From assembly GCF_000517425.1 (NCBI RefSeq), contig NZ_CP006569.1, positions 3,462,760-3,526,759 of the forward strand: DNA of 64,000 nt. Direction: 5' to 3'. A program made the position numbers and the translations under genes. The notes beneath the pieces are model-generated. The model was given only the letters and a program-made list of their open reading frames with translations. It had not been told where the DNA came from and made no database searches. This DNA comes from Sodalis praecaptivus (GTDB lineage: Bacteria; Pseudomonadota; Gammaproteobacteria; Enterobacterales; Enterobacteriaceae). Positions 30,066-40,082 of this stretch are shown here, piece after piece. The number at the start of each line of letters is the position of its first letter. Within the stretch, counting starts at the first letter, position 1.

Positions 30066-30719
30066 TTATTCTTCGTCGCCATAATATTTAGTGCCGATAC
30101 GGATAATATCCCTGCCCTGCGAACGACGGTGTTTATTGGTATCGCGCAAAGAATAAATGCAACCGCAATATTCCTGTTGATAAAAACGCTCACGCTTACT
30201 GATATCAATCATTCGCGCGGAGCCGCCCTGTTTACGCCAATTATATTCCCAATAAGTGATACCGTTATAATGGCCCGCGGCACGCCTGCCGCATTCGTTA
30301 ATCTGCTGCATATTTTTCCAGCGGGAAATACCGAGCGAGCTGGAAATCACGCTGAAACCATTTTCAGCGGCGAAGAGCGCGGTACGTTCAAAACGCATAT
30401 CGAAACACATGGTGCAGCGGATACCCCGCTCCGGTTCCTGTTCCATGCCTTTGGCGCGGGCAAACCAATTGTCGCTGTCGTAATCGGCATCAACAAACGG
30501 CACCTTATGCTGCTGCGCGAAACGGATATTCTCTTCCTTGCGGATCAGATATTCCCGCTGCGGGTGAATGTTGGGATTGTAAAAGAAAATCGTGTAGTCA
30601 ATGCCTGAAGCGGTGATCGCTTCCATGACCTCTCCCGAGCACGGGGCGCAACATGAATGAAGCAGCAGTTTGTCGGCGCCGTTGGGCAACGTTAACACGG
30701 GACGGTTGAATTCGGCCAT
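30066..30719 (-). CDS. queH: epoxyqueuosine reductase QueH (DUF208)
   Basis: Reduces epoxyqueuosine-tRNA to queuosine-tRNA; it is a non-homologous replacement of QueG. 217 residues with the family cysteines HSCCAPC (residues 21-27), [13 protein letters not shown] and YCGCIYS, which bind the iron-sulfur cluster and a second metal. FYNPNIHP and [18 protein letters not shown] are further family blocks. Start at MAEFNRP, ten bases after GGAGAGAG, rather than eight codons upstream. Not linked to tgt-queA. E. coli uses QueG, so this is a lineage difference. Confidence 0.93.
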   Translation of the reverse strand: MAEFNRPVLTLPNGADKLLLHSCCAPCSGEVMEAITASGIDYTIFFYNPNIHPQREYLIRKEENIRFAQQHKVPFVDADYDSDNWFARAKGMEQEPERGIRCTMCFDMRFERTALFAAENGFSVISSSLGISRWKNMQQINECGRRAAGHYNGITYWEYNWRKQGGSARMIDISKRERFYQQEYCGCIYSLRDTNKHRRSQGRDIIRIGTKYYGDEE

Positions 30720-30959
30720 AAAAAACACTCTCTCCGGCGGCAAAATAGGCGGTCATTGGCGACAATGGTAGCACATAAAAGGCCACAGTTTGCTCCCACT
30801 CGCGTCGGTCGGGGGGTTAGCGTTCGCCGCAGATGCCAACTGGTAACAATTTCCCATAAACCTTTACGCGGGGGGCCTTTCCGCCTCGGCAGGATAAGAC
30901 TAAATTTAACGCTAGGCCATCACGGCCACTTTGGCACATCATTAATGGGAACCTGACTT

Positions 30960-31727
<768 letters not shown>

Positions 31728-31729
31728 TT

Positions 31730-32104
31730 GTTGAGGTTAAGGGATAGATCGATTGCCAAGTTTAACGGATAGCCTGTGAGTTGAGGTGAATGTATAGACC
31801 GTTTGTCCAAGTAAAGGGATAGACCTTTTGTCGAGGTGAAGGCATAGACTGTCTGTCGAGGTTAACGGATAGACCTTTTGTCGAGCTGAGGGGATAGACT
31901 TTTTGTCGAGGTGAAGGCATAGACTGTTTGTCGAGGTTAACGGAGAGACCTTTTGTCGAGCTGAGGGGATAGACTGTTTGTCGAGGTGAAGGCATAGACT
32001 GTTGGTCGAGGTTAATGGAGAGACCTTTTGTCGAGCTGAGGGGACAGATTGCTTGCCCTAATCAACGGACCGGCTGATTGCCGAAAATGACGGACCGGCG
32101 GTCT
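31730..32104 (+). repeat. 25-bp tandem array, 15 units, with 75-bp higher-order period
   Basis: Unit starts fall exactly every 25 bases at 31730, 31755 ... 32080. The central units begin GTCGAGGT(G/T)AA or GTCGAGCTGAGG and contain GATAGAC. Three unit types alternate in fixed order from 31830 to 32054 (three 75-bp triplets); the units at both ends are more diverged. There are no spacers between units. A minus-strand frame runs through part of it with a 25-residue repeat, but without a usable start site. Confidence 0.95.
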
Positions 32105-32279
32105 CAATGCAAGGGTGCCGGGCCGTATTGATTATCGTCACGGTCCGGCGAGCTGGCACTTTGCAGAAAAGGCGCACTGCGCAGAGGGCAAACGTCCGTA
32201 TGCGCACTGCCGTAAGCCATGTCAGGCGCGCAAGGCGCTACCGCGCCCCTCACGCGCCCGGTTGCCACCGCGGTCGCCT

Positions 32280-34379
32280 CTAGCGCTGGCGCGCCTTAAT
32301 CACCTCCTCGGCAACCTGCCGCGGCGCCGCGGCATAGTGCTTAAACTCCATCGTATAAGTCGCGCGCCCCTGGGACATCGAGCGCAACACGGTGGAATAG
32401 CCGAACATCTCGGCCAGCGGCACCTCGGCGCGGATAAGTTTACTGCCGGCGATATCTTCCATCCCCTGCACCATACCGCGTCGTGAGGAGAGATCTCCCA
32501 TCACGTTGCCCATAAATTCCTCCGGCGTCTCGACCTCCACCGCCATCATCGGCTCCAGCAGTACGGGGGATGCCCGACGCATCCCCTCCTTGAAGGCCAT
32601 CGATGCCGCCATACGGAACGCGTTTTCATTGGAGTCCACCTCATGGTAGGAACCAAATACCAGCGCCACTTTGACATCCACCACCGGGTAACCGCCAAGC
32701 ACCCCGGTCACCAGGGTTTCTTGGATACCTTTATCCACGGCCGGGATATACTCCCGCGGCACCACGCCGCCCTTGATGTCATCGATAAAGGCATAGCCCT
32801 GACCGGCGGGCTGCGGGGTCAAATTCAACACCACATGCCCATATTGTCCCCGGCCGCCGGATTGTTTGACAAATTTGCCCTCCACCGACTCGACGCTTTG
32901 CGTAATGGTTTCCCGGTAGGCCACCTGTGGTTTCCCTACCGCGACCTCCACATTGAATTCGCGACGCAGACGATCCATCAGTATTTCCAAATGCAGCTCG
33001 CCCATGCCCGAAATAATCGTTTGCCCGGATTCCTCATCGGTGCGCACGCGAAACGACGGATCTTCCTGCATCAGACGGCTAAGAGCGATACCCATTTTTT
33101 CCTGGTCGCCTTTCGTTTTCGGCTCGATGGCCTGCGAAATGACCGGCTCGGGGAACACCATGCGTTCCAGGATAATAGCTTGCGCCGGATCGCTAAGCGT
33201 ATCGCCGGTGGTCACATCCTTCATCCCGACGGTGGCAACAATATCGCCGGCGCGCACCTCTCTAATATCCTTGCGTTCGTTGGCATGCATTTGCAACAGC
33301 CGCCCCAGGCGCTCTTTTTTGCCTTTCACCGGGTTGTAAATCGTATCGCCGGTACTGGCGACGCCGGAATAGACGCGAAAGAAAATCAATTGCCCGACAA
33401 AAGGATCGGTCATGATTTTGAACGCCAGCGCGGAAAACGGCTCACTGTCGCTGGCGTGACGCACCGCTTCGCGGTCCGCCTCGTCATGGCCGCTTATCGC
33501 ACGCACATCTATCGGCGACGGCAAATAATCCACCACCGCATCCAGCAATGCCTGCACGCCTTTGTTTTTGAACGCACTGCCGCACAGCATTGGCACAATC
33601 TCATTGGCGATCGTTCGCTGCCGCAGCGCCGCTTTCAGCTCCTGCTCGCTTAGGGGCTCACCGTTGAGGTATTTTTCCAGCAACGCCTCATTGGCCTCGG
33701 CGGCGGCTTCCACCATGCGGTTATGCCAGGTCTCGGCCAGCGGCAGCAGATCGGCCGGGATAGCGTCATAGGTGAATTTGACCCCCAGGCTGGTTTCGTC
33801 CCAGACGATCATCTTCATTTTCACCAAATCCACCACGCCCTGGAACTGCTCCTCCGCCCCGACCGGAATTTGTACCGGTACCGCGACGCCTTTGAGCCGT
33901 TCGCTGATTTGATCGCGCACGCGGAAAAAATCCGCGCCGGTGCGGTCCATCTTATTGACGAAAGCGATGCGCGGTACATGATACTTATTGGCCTGGCGCC
34001 ATACGGTTTCCGATTGCGGCTGTACGCCGCCCACGGCGTCATAGACCATCACCGCGCCATCCAATACCCGCATGGAGCGCTCCACCTCAATGGTAAAATC
34101 CACATGCCCAGGGGTATCAATAATATTGATATGGTGCGCCGGCAAATCGCCGGCCATCCCTTTCCAATAGGCGGTGGTGGCGGCGGAGGTAATGGTAATT
34201 CCCCGCTCCTGCTCCTGTTCCATCCAGTCCATCGTAGCAGCGCCGTCGTGTACCTCGCCAATTTTATGGCTTACGCCGGTATAGAACAGAATACGTTCGG
34301 TTGTCGTGGTTTTACCGGCATCGATGTGGGCACTGATGCCGATGTTACGGTAGCGCTCAATAGGCGTTCGACGGGCCAT
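32280..34379 (-). CDS. fusA: elongation factor G, second-type copy outside a str operon
   Basis: 699-residue translational GTPase driving ribosomal translocation and recycling. G1 [20 protein letters not shown]2 region [11 protein letters not shown]3 [10 protein letters not shown]4 NKMDR, then domains II-V complete, with [19 protein letters not shown] and [19 protein letters not shown]. No rpsL, rpsG or tuf adjoin it, so it is not the str-operon copy. Several blocks ([40 protein letters not shown]) resemble betaproteobacterial EF-G more than E. coli EF-G, as far as I recall. Probably an extra, transferred copy (inference). Confidence 0.93.
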   Translation of the reverse strand: MARRTPIERYRNIGISAHIDAGKTTTTERILFYTGVSHKIGEVHDGAATMDWMEQEQERGITITSAATTAYWKGMAGDLPAHHINIIDTPGHVDFTIEVERSMRVLDGAVMVYDAVGGVQPQSETVWRQANKYHVPRIAFVNKMDRTGADFFRVRDQISERLKGVAVPVQIPVGAEEQFQGVVDLVKMKMIVWDETSLGVKFTYDAIPADLLPLAETWHNRMVEAAAEANEALLEKYLNGEPLSEQELKAALRQRTIANEIVPMLCGSAFKNKGVQALLDAVVDYLPSPIDVRAISGHDEADREAVRHASDSEPFSALAFKIMTDPFVGQLIFFRVYSGVASTGDTIYNPVKGKKERLGRLLQMHANERKDIREVRAGDIVATVGMKDVTTGDTLSDPAQAIILERMVFPEPVISQAIEPKTKGDQEKMGIALSRLMQEDPSFRVRTDEESGQTIISGMGELHLEILMDRLRREFNVEVAVGKPQVAYRETITQSVESVEGKFVKQSGGRGQYGHVVLNLTPQPAGQGYAFIDDIKGGVVPREYIPAVDKGIQETLVTGVLGGYPVVDVKVALVFGSYHEVDSNENAFRMAASMAFKEGMRRASPVLLEPMMAVEVETPEEFMGNVMGDLSSRRGMVQGMEDIAGSKLIRAEVPLAEMFGYSTVLRSMSQGRATYTMEFKHYAAAPRQVAEEVIKARQR

Positions 34380-34513
34380 AGTTTTTTCTTCCTAACCTGC
34401 GGGAATTCCCGCGTTGTGATTGTCACCGGCGCACCCGCGCCGGAACCGTTATACAAAGGGCCAATGGCGATGTCGCCCCCCGCTAAGCCCTCGCTAAAGC
34501 CTTACCCCGCTAG

Positions 34514-35215
34514 TCAGCGACACAGACCAAAGCCGCGCATGCCCAAATGAAAATGGCTGGCGTGGGCCGCGTTATAATCGGGTCCCAGCGCGTTGCCATA
34601 ATAGGCGCAGCTGGCGCTGAACAGCGTGCGCAGATACTGTCCGCCGTCGTTTTGACGGCGATAATCGCCGCCGATGGTTAAACGGCTGCCGTCGCTAAAT
34701 CGAAAAGCGGCCACGTCCAGCGCATCCGCGCTGGCGTGTTCACTGCGCCGGCCTTCGGCACGGTGATAAATGTTGCGACAGGCGAAGCTGCCAACATGGT
34801 CAATACGCACCAGGCGCTTACCCAATAGCGTTTGCGCCTCAGGCGCGGCCGCTTGTCCCACGAACATCGTACTGCTTAACGCCAGCGGACAACTGGCGAG
34901 AAAGCTCGCGCTCAGCGCCACCGGTCCAAACCGCGTCACGCGAACCGGGTTATCGAGCGGACAATCCCCTTCGCTTGAGCGCTGCTGGCGAAAGGTAATC
35001 CGTCCCGCCGCCTGAGCCTGCGTCAGCAACGCCATGCAGGCGGCGGGATCCTGTTTAATCCGTTTAAGCTTCATGCGGGTGACCCAGGTTGGCGGGTCGT
35101 CTACCGACAGCGGCGCAAACGGCCGATAGCCCGGGGGCAAATGCCTATCAATCCAGGGGTATCCCCCCACCACTAGCGCAGCCAATACCGCGATAACCAG
35201 CAAAAAACGCACCAT
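34514..35215 (-). CDS. extensin-like C-terminal domain protein (Extensin_2)
   Basis: 233 residues. An N-terminal hydrophobic segment (VRFLLVIAVLAALVVGGYPW) anchors or exports the protein. The rest matches the bacterial extensin-like family: CPLDNPVRVTRFGPVALS, FACRNIYHRAEGRRSEHASADALDVAAF (split here as FACRNIYHR and SEHASADALDVAAF) and HASHFHLGMRGFGLC. The conserved His/Asp residues suggest a metallopeptidase-like fold related to VanY/LAS proteins, but the family function is not known. Six cysteines could form disulfides in the periplasm. Confidence 0.85.
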   Translation of the reverse strand: MVRFLLVIAVLAALVVGGYPWIDRHLPPGYRPFAPLSVDDPPTWVTRMKLKRIKQDPAACMALLTQAQAAGRITFRQQRSSEGDCPLDNPVRVTRFGPVALSASFLASCPLALSSTMFVGQAAAPEAQTLLGKRLVRIDHVGSFACRNIYHRAEGRRSEHASADALDVAAFRFSDGSRLTIGGDYRRQNDGGQYLRTLFSASCAYYGNALGPDYNAAHASHFHLGMRGFGLCR

Positions 35216-35367
35216 GCCCCCTTGTTTTGTCCCGCTTCGTCACTGGCGGAAAGTATAGTCAGCACCGCCGCGGCCGACGCGTATCGGCTGTCATAGCATC
35301 GGGTAACGACTCATCTCAGTGACGGCCGCCGCCGGGGGCATATACGGCTGCCGACGGCGTAAAACAA

Positions 35368-35403
35368 AACGGCCCCGGGGCAAAGATTGCCGCCGGGGCC
35401 GTT
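35368..35403 (-). terminator. hairpin terminator after the bhsA-like gene
   Basis: AACGGCCCCGG / CCGGGGCCGTT arms around an internal loop, 48 bases downstream of the gene; on the minus strand it runs into GTTTTGTTTTACG. Confidence 0.75.
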
Positions 35404-35451
35404 AATGAAAGCAGGCGTCAGGCGGCGGGAAATCGCCGGCTGACGATTTCG

Positions 35452-35712
35452 TTACTGATAAATAACGGCGGTGCCGTGCAAATTATTCTCGCCGGAGGCG
35501 GAAGTAATTTTGTACGACTTGGCGCCGTTGGCATCGGCCTGCGCGGCCAGTTCTGCCTGAAGCTGCGACAGGTTACTGTTATTGACCGTCGCCGAGACTA
35601 CACCCACTTTCTGCTGGTCGGCCGGGGCTTGCTGAACCAATTGCGCGGCAAAGCCGACAAATGACAGGGTGCTGAGCATTAAAGCGGCAATGGCATAAGT
35701 AACGTTTTTCAT
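35452..35712 (-). CDS. bhsA: DUF1471 periplasmic/outer-membrane stress protein, BhsA-like
   Basis: 86 residues: signal peptide MKNVTYAIAALMLSTLSFVGFA, then the DUF1471 (YdgH/BhsA/McbA) fold with VGVVSATVNNSNLSQLQAEL, ADANGAKSYKITSASGENN and the usual ending HGTAVIYQ. In E. coli BhsA is a stress-induced envelope protein affecting biofilm and copper permeability, repressed by the divergently encoded ComR. Here too a ComR-like gene is divergent, which supports this paralogue over the many other DUF1471 proteins. Confidence 0.8.
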   Translation of the reverse strand: MKNVTYAIAALMLSTLSFVGFAAQLVQQAPADQQKVGVVSATVNNSNLSQLQAELAAQADANGAKSYKITSASGENNLHGTAVIYQ

Positions 35713-35756
35713 AAAATGTTCTCTTCTCTGGTAGCTAATAGGGGCGACAAATGCGC

Positions 35757-35780
35757 TTTAGTTAACGTTCGATAACTAAA
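35757..35780. promoter_or_regulatory. inverted repeat, candidate ComR operator
   Basis: Perfect 8-bp arms TTTAGTTA / TAACTAAA around an 8-base centre, 45 bases before the bhsA-like start and in the gap shared with the divergent comR-like gene. Position and shape fit a TetR-family operator. Confidence 0.6.
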
Positions 35781-35954
35781 TGCTAGCCCGGTTGAGTGCA
35801 ATGATCAAGCATTTTATTAATGATTATTAATTTTTATTTATCGCCAGGCGGGTGTGCCACGCGACCGGGTTAACATTGTGGCGAAAAGGGGGTTGTAATT
35901 TTTGTAATGATCACTAATTATATAGGTGAGTGTCATGAACCCAGAGAGGAGACC

Positions 35955-36683
35955 ATGAGCAGCAAAACGGCCGTTACCGCCCTACGCGGGCGCGGCAGGC
36001 CGAAACATTTTGATGCCGATGCCGCACTGGACGTGGCCCTGCGTTTATTCTGGCAGCACGGCTTTGAGGCGACATCAATGCATGATCTGGTGGCCGCCAC
36101 CGGTGCTAAAGCGCCGACCCTATATCATGCTTTCGGTAATAAAGAGGGGCTTTTTCGCGCGGCGATGGAACGTTATCTCCAGCGCTTTGTTCGGAAAATG
36201 AAGCCCTGTCTGGATAATCCCCACCGCAGCGTCGCCGGCGCTACCGAAGACTTTCTTACGGCTTGCGTCGCCCAATTTACCGGCGAAGGTTTACCGCCAG
36301 GATGCTTCCTGATTTGCACCTCCTCCGCCCTGTCGGCCGATTCCCAGCCTATCGCTGCCCTGCTGCGTAGCCACAATATGCTGCCCGAACAACTGCTGCG
36401 TGATTTTTACCGCGAGCGGCAGATAGCGGGTGAATTGCCCCCGAGTACCGATACCGTTCGGTTGGCCAAATATCTGGCTTGCCAGTTACAGGGGATGGCG
36501 GTGCAAGCGCGCGACGGCGTTAGCCGCCGGCAGTTGTGTACGCTTGTGGCATTAATCATGGCGCTTTGGCCGCAGCTGGCGCGATTGCCAGCGGCTTCGC
36601 CCGCCGTGGCGCACGGCGTGGATGAGATGTCCCTCGGCGCGGACAGCAGCGAAGGCGTCGACCGCCGCGCTTATCGCCGCTGA
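35955..36683 (+). CDS. comR: TetR-family repressor, ComR-like
   Basis: 242 residues resembling E. coli ComR (YcfQ, 210): GRPKHFDADAALDVALRLFW, QHGFEATSMHDLVAATGAKA, PTLYHAFGNKEGLFRAAMER, PPGCFLICTSSALSADSQPI, ALWPQLARLP. Helix-turn-helix at about 38-72. About 35 extra residues at the C-terminus are not in the E. coli protein. Start at MSSKT behind AGAGGAGA. ComR in E. coli is a copper-responsive repressor of bhsA; the divergent BhsA-like gene and an inverted repeat between them support the same role. Confidence 0.8.
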   Translation: MSSKTAVTALRGRGRPKHFDADAALDVALRLFWQHGFEATSMHDLVAATGAKAPTLYHAFGNKEGLFRAAMERYLQRFVRKMKPCLDNPHRSVAGATEDFLTACVAQFTGEGLPPGCFLICTSSALSADSQPIAALLRSHNMLPEQLLRDFYRERQIAGELPPSTDTVRLAKYLACQLQGMAVQARDGVSRRQLCTLVALIMALWPQLARLPAASPAVAHGVDEMSLGADSSEGVDRRAYRR

Positions 36684-37262
36684 GGCGGCAAGCGCTTCCG
36701 GCAACGGGTCCAACGCGTGTTTGGCGAAAGCGCCAACGGCCGGGTTTGCCAGGGAAATCCTCGCCCGCTACTCCAGAGCAAGTTTTCCTATCGACCAAGG
36801 CCCTAGGCTACTCTTCATCCTGTATCAACAAGATAACGGCTTAAGGTCTTTAGCCGATTATCAAAACGCCCGCCCTGGTGATTGTATTAAAGATTATCGC
36901 CAGTAAGGCCCACGCCGCCCGCGGGGGAAGATGTGTCGCTGGCATGATGATATAGCTGACCTTTTTTCGCATGAGGGCTAGGCAATGCAACCAGCATGCC
37001 TCGGGTAGGAAAAACAGCCCTCTCCTGCGCGTCGGTCCGGTATCGTCCCCGGCGCAGCGGGCGTCTGTCCACCGGGATCCTCTACCGCCTTATCCCTGCT
37101 ATGCTCAACGGGTACGCGCCAAGGCAGCAATAATTACCGATAAAATTTTTGCCGCAGCCGCCGTCGCTTGCCGTAAAATCAAATCGGGAGAAGTAGCGAA
37201 GCGCCGCTCATTACGGAAAATCTCCTTGCCACGATTAATGTCAAAGAGGATTGAATAACATC
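36684..37262 (+). other. spacer, no gene seen
   Basis: 579 bases between the comR-like and M20 peptidase genes. Open frames are short with atypical composition. A weak ribosome-binding AGAGGA (37244-37249) lies before the next gene. Confidence 0.4.
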
Positions 37263-38423
37263 ATGAGGATTCCCGCTGCGCTGATCGATGACGCCATCCG
37301 CTGGCGGCATCAATTGCATGCCATCCCTGAGCTGGGTTATCAGGAAACCCTGACCGCCGGTAACATTGCCGAGTGGCTGGAAAGTTTTGGTTTGCAGGTG
37401 CATACCGGTTTAGGCGGTACCGGCATCGTGGCCACGCTGGAAAACGGCCCCGGCCCTGCCATTGGTCTGCGTGCCGATATGGATGCGCTGCCCATCGCCG
37501 AAATGAGCGGTGTGCCTTATCAATCCCGCCATCCGGGCCGTATGCACGCCTGCGGACACGACGGCCATAGCGCCATTCTGCTAGGCGCCGCGCGTTCGCT
37601 GTGCCTTACTCGCCGGTTCAGCGGCACCCTCCATTTTATTTTTCAGCCGGCCGAAGAAAACTTGGCTGGTGCCCGCGCCATGATTGATGATGGGCTGTTC
37701 CGCCGGTTTCCTATGCAGGGAATATACGGGTTGCATAACTGGCCTGGCCTGCCGGCGGGCCATGTCGGTATTAATGCCGGCGCTATGATGGCGTCGCTGG
37801 ATACGTTCGAGATTACCCTGACCGGCAGGAGTTGCCACGCCGCTATGCCCGAAACGGGGGACGATCCTCTTATTGCGGCCGCTCATCTACTGCTGGCGTT
37901 GCAGACCATTACCGCCCGCCACATCTCGCCAACCGATTCGGCGGTACTGAGCGTCACCCAGATCAACGGCGGCGTTGCGCTGAATGTGATCCCCGACCAT
38001 GCGGTATTGCGCGGCACCTTTCGCTGCCTGCAAACGCCGGTACGTGACCGGGTGAAAACGCTGATTAGCGATCTGGTGGCCGCTCTGCCGCCGTCCTTTG
38101 GCGTCAGCGGCGAAGTGACGTTTAGCGTTGGTTATCCGGTCACCCGCAATCACGCCGCCGAGGCGGAAAAACTGCGCGCGATTGCCGTCAATACCCTGGG
38201 CGCCGAGCGGGTGCACGGCAATATCCCGCCGTCGATGGCATCGGAGGACTTTGCTTTTATGCTCGACGCGTGTCCGGGCGCCTACTTCTGGCTGGGGGCC
38301 GACGGCGAAACGCCCTCCCGTCCTCTGCACAGCGCCAGTTATGATTTTAATGATGCCCTTATCGAGCCGGGTATCGCGTTGTGGCATGCCATTGTCGAAA
38401 CGCTCCTGCCCCAGCAGCCATAA
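37263..38423 (+). CDS. M20D amidohydrolase/peptidase (hippurate hydrolase/HipO type)
   Basis: 386 residues, a dinuclear-metal aminoacylase-type hydrolase of small N-acyl amino acids. Metal and catalytic residues visible: Cys97 and His99 in MHACGHDGH, Glu131-Glu132 in QPAEEN, His near LHNWPG, and a C-terminal His in RPLHSASYDFND. The dimerisation domain lies at about 180-290. I chose ATG at 37263; a TTG four codons earlier lies too close to the AGAGGA. Natural substrate unknown. It stands alone; no transporter is adjacent. Confidence 0.88.
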   Translation: MRIPAALIDDAIRWRHQLHAIPELGYQETLTAGNIAEWLESFGLQVHTGLGGTGIVATLENGPGPAIGLRADMDALPIAEMSGVPYQSRHPGRMHACGHDGHSAILLGAARSLCLTRRFSGTLHFIFQPAEENLAGARAMIDDGLFRRFPMQGIYGLHNWPGLPAGHVGINAGAMMASLDTFEITLTGRSCHAAMPETGDDPLIAAAHLLLALQTITARHISPTDSAVLSVTQINGGVALNVIPDHAVLRGTFRCLQTPVRDRVKTLISDLVAALPPSFGVSGEVTFSVGYPVTRNHAAEAEKLRAIAVNTLGAERVHGNIPPSMASEDFAFMLDACPGAYFWLGADGETPSRPLHSASYDFNDALIEPGIALWHAIVETLLPQQP

Positions 38424-38921
38424 TCCTCGGTTCAGCACTTTTTTCCGCGGCGGACGCCCCCACCGCGTACCGCGCCGCATCAGGGGCGGCGCGTCCTTTC
38501 AGCCGATGCTTTACAATTCCTGAAATTTCCCGCTTTGCCTTTTTTCCGCCCTTATGGTAGAAATATTAACAGATAATAATTTTCTATTTACGAGGATTTT
38601 CGGAATATTACAAGGACTTCAGCTAATAACTGAAAATAACCATGATGTTTACTAAAAGTATTACCCTCAATTGTTCTTCTTACCGGTATTTCATTTTGGC
38701 TACCGCTGCCAGTGAGCAGCATTGGTGCGGCGAGCTGTAGCGTATTTTCTTCCAATACCGGTCCTGACGGCCTTGGCCTGCGCCAGCCGTTGCCAGGATC
38801 CGCGTTAATGATACGTTTGGGGCAACTTATCCCCGGCGGCAGCAATCTGTGACCGGCCCCAGGCCGCACACCCCCCGGCATAAATGCCCCGACACGCGTG
38901 TTATCTGTCGGGAGAATTACC
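38424..38921 (+). other. spacer upstream of mdtJ
   Basis: 498 bases. Bases 38560-38660 are AT-rich and could hold a promoter. No coding frame I can support. Confidence 0.4.
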
Positions 38922-39320
38922 ATGATTTACTGGATCTTTTTAGCGCTCGCCATTACGGCCGAAGTTATCGGCACGCTGTCGATGAAATATGCCACCGTGA
39001 ATGGCGAAATGACCGGTCATATTGTGATGTACATTATGATCACCGCCTCCTACATTCTGCTTTCGCTGGCGATCAAACGGGTAGCGCTAGGGGTCGCCTA
39101 CGCGCTGTGGGAAGGCATTGGCATTCTGTTTATTACGTTGTTCAGCGTGATGTGGTTCGATGAGCCCTTCTCGCTGACCAAGCTGACGGGACTGGCCATT
39201 TTAGTCGTCGGTATCGTGATGTTGAAATCCGGCACCCGTAAAGCGCACGGCGACAACGCCAGCCGCGGCGATAGCGGTCTGAGCGCGCGGCAGAAGGAGC
39301 GCCATCATGCAACAGTTTGA
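38922..39320 (+). CDS. mdtJ: spermidine export protein MdtJ (SMR family)
   Basis: 132 residues, four transmembrane helices. [20 protein letters not shown] with the essential Glu of helix 1, then [20 protein letters not shown] and the SGTRKA ending as in E. coli MdtJ (121). Works as a heterodimer with MdtI to export spermidine. Start behind GGGAGAA. Its end overlaps the mdtI start by 14 bases, so translation is coupled. Confidence 0.95.
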   Translation: MIYWIFLALAITAEVIGTLSMKYATVNGEMTGHIVMYIMITASYILLSLAIKRVALGVAYALWEGIGILFITLFSVMWFDEPFSLTKLTGLAILVVGIVMLKSGTRKAHGDNASRGDSGLSARQKERHHATV

Positions 39321-39636
39321 TCTCTATCACTCCGCCTTTCTGGCTCTGGCGGTGGTACTGGAAATTTTTGCCAACATTCTGCTCAAGATGTCGGACGGTT
39401 TCCGTAAACTGTGGCTGGGCATGTTATCGCTGCTGGCGGTACTCGGCGCCTTCAGCGCTCTGTCCCAAGCCGTCAAAGGTATAGACCTCTCGGTGGCCTA
39501 CGCCTTATGGGGCGGCTTTGGTATCGCCGCGACTATCGCCGCCGGGTGGATAATGTTCAATCAGCGTTTAAGCGGCCGCGGCTGGGCAGGCTTAGTGTTA
39601 CTGCTCATCGGTATGGTGGTGATTAAGCTGGCGTAA
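39307..39636 (+). CDS. mdtI: spermidine export protein MdtI (SMR family)
   Basis: 109 residues, the E. coli length. [20 protein letters not shown] carries the conserved helix 1 Glu, followed by [32 protein letters not shown] and GMVVIKLA. Partner of MdtJ in the inner membrane. The ribosome binding site (AGAAGGAG) lies inside the mdtJ coding end. Confidence 0.96.
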   Translation: MQQFDLYHSAFLALAVVLEIFANILLKMSDGFRKLWLGMLSLLAVLGAFSALSQAVKGIDLSVAYALWGGFGIAATIAAGWIMFNQRLSGRGWAGLVLLLIGMVVIKLA

Positions 39637-39639
39637 GCG

Positions 39640-39680
39640 AGGATGACGCGTTGCGAGCAAGCGTTTCGCGGGGTCATCCT
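39640..39680 (+). terminator. possible mdtJI terminator hairpin
   Basis: Arms AGGATGAC / GTCATCCT with further CGCG pairing inside, four bases after the mdtI stop, followed by TCTCC rather than a T run. Confidence 0.45.
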
Positions 39681-39847
39681 TCTCCAGCTGGGACCTGCGG
39701 TCCATGACCTTATTTACCGTCGTCTTATCCGGTCGTTGTTTCTTTTCCTGCGAATGATAATCAACGGCTGATAAACGGAAAGCGTATTCACTTTGCCGGC
39801 CAATGTTTGGAACTATATAATTTGCCCGATTTTAATTTGCAGTATCT

Positions 39848-39990
39848 CGTTTGGCGAGGCTCCTATACAAATACAGGTTACTGATCTGACGACGTCGAGA
39901 GACGCCCAAGGTTAGGACAGGCTTTATCGGATTAAGGTTTAGCCCAAAGTAACTTCTGTTATACAGATACGTTGTATAGTGCCAAAACCG
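39848..39990 (+). ncRNA. M-box (ykoK leader) magnesium riboswitch
   Basis: The core matches the M-box consensus as I know it: GAGGCTCCTATACAAATACA followed by GGTTACTG, then CGTCGAGAGACGCC with its hairpin, then the ATTAAGGTTTAGCCCAAAGT block. The closing P1 helix is visible as GTTTGGC (39849-39855) with GCCAAAAC (39981-39988). M-boxes sense Mg2+ and lower expression of Mg2+ transporters at high concentration; the next gene is an mgtE transporter. Confidence 0.9.
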
Positions 39991-40033
39991 TGACGTGGAG
40001 ATAGGCTGGCTGCGCTCTCTTCTCAGGTTTATG

Positions 40034-40074
40034 CCCCTTTTTGAGAACTGTTGATGTCGAAAACAGCTTTGGGG
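40034..40074 (+). promoter_or_regulatory. expression-platform hairpin sequestering the mgtE ribosome binding site
   Basis: CCCC at 40034-40037 can pair with GGGG at 40071-40074, which is the mgtE Shine-Dalgarno, with an inner helix CTGTT (40048-40052) / AACAG (40062-40066). No T run follows, so control of translation initiation is more likely than transcription termination. Confidence 0.6.
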
Positions 40075-40082
40075 AACCCATC

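Noticed and set aside
31762-31995. Minus-strand gene with 25-residue repeats
   Set aside because: It is a frame kept open only by the 75-bp period of the repeat; no ribosome binding site or family signal.
31730-32104. CRISPR array
   Set aside because: The 25-bp units touch each other without variable spacers, they vary among themselves, and there are no cas genes.
32643-33653. Long plus-strand open frame opposite fusA
   Set aside because: Antisense shadow of a clear EF-G gene, His/Gln-rich with no domain.
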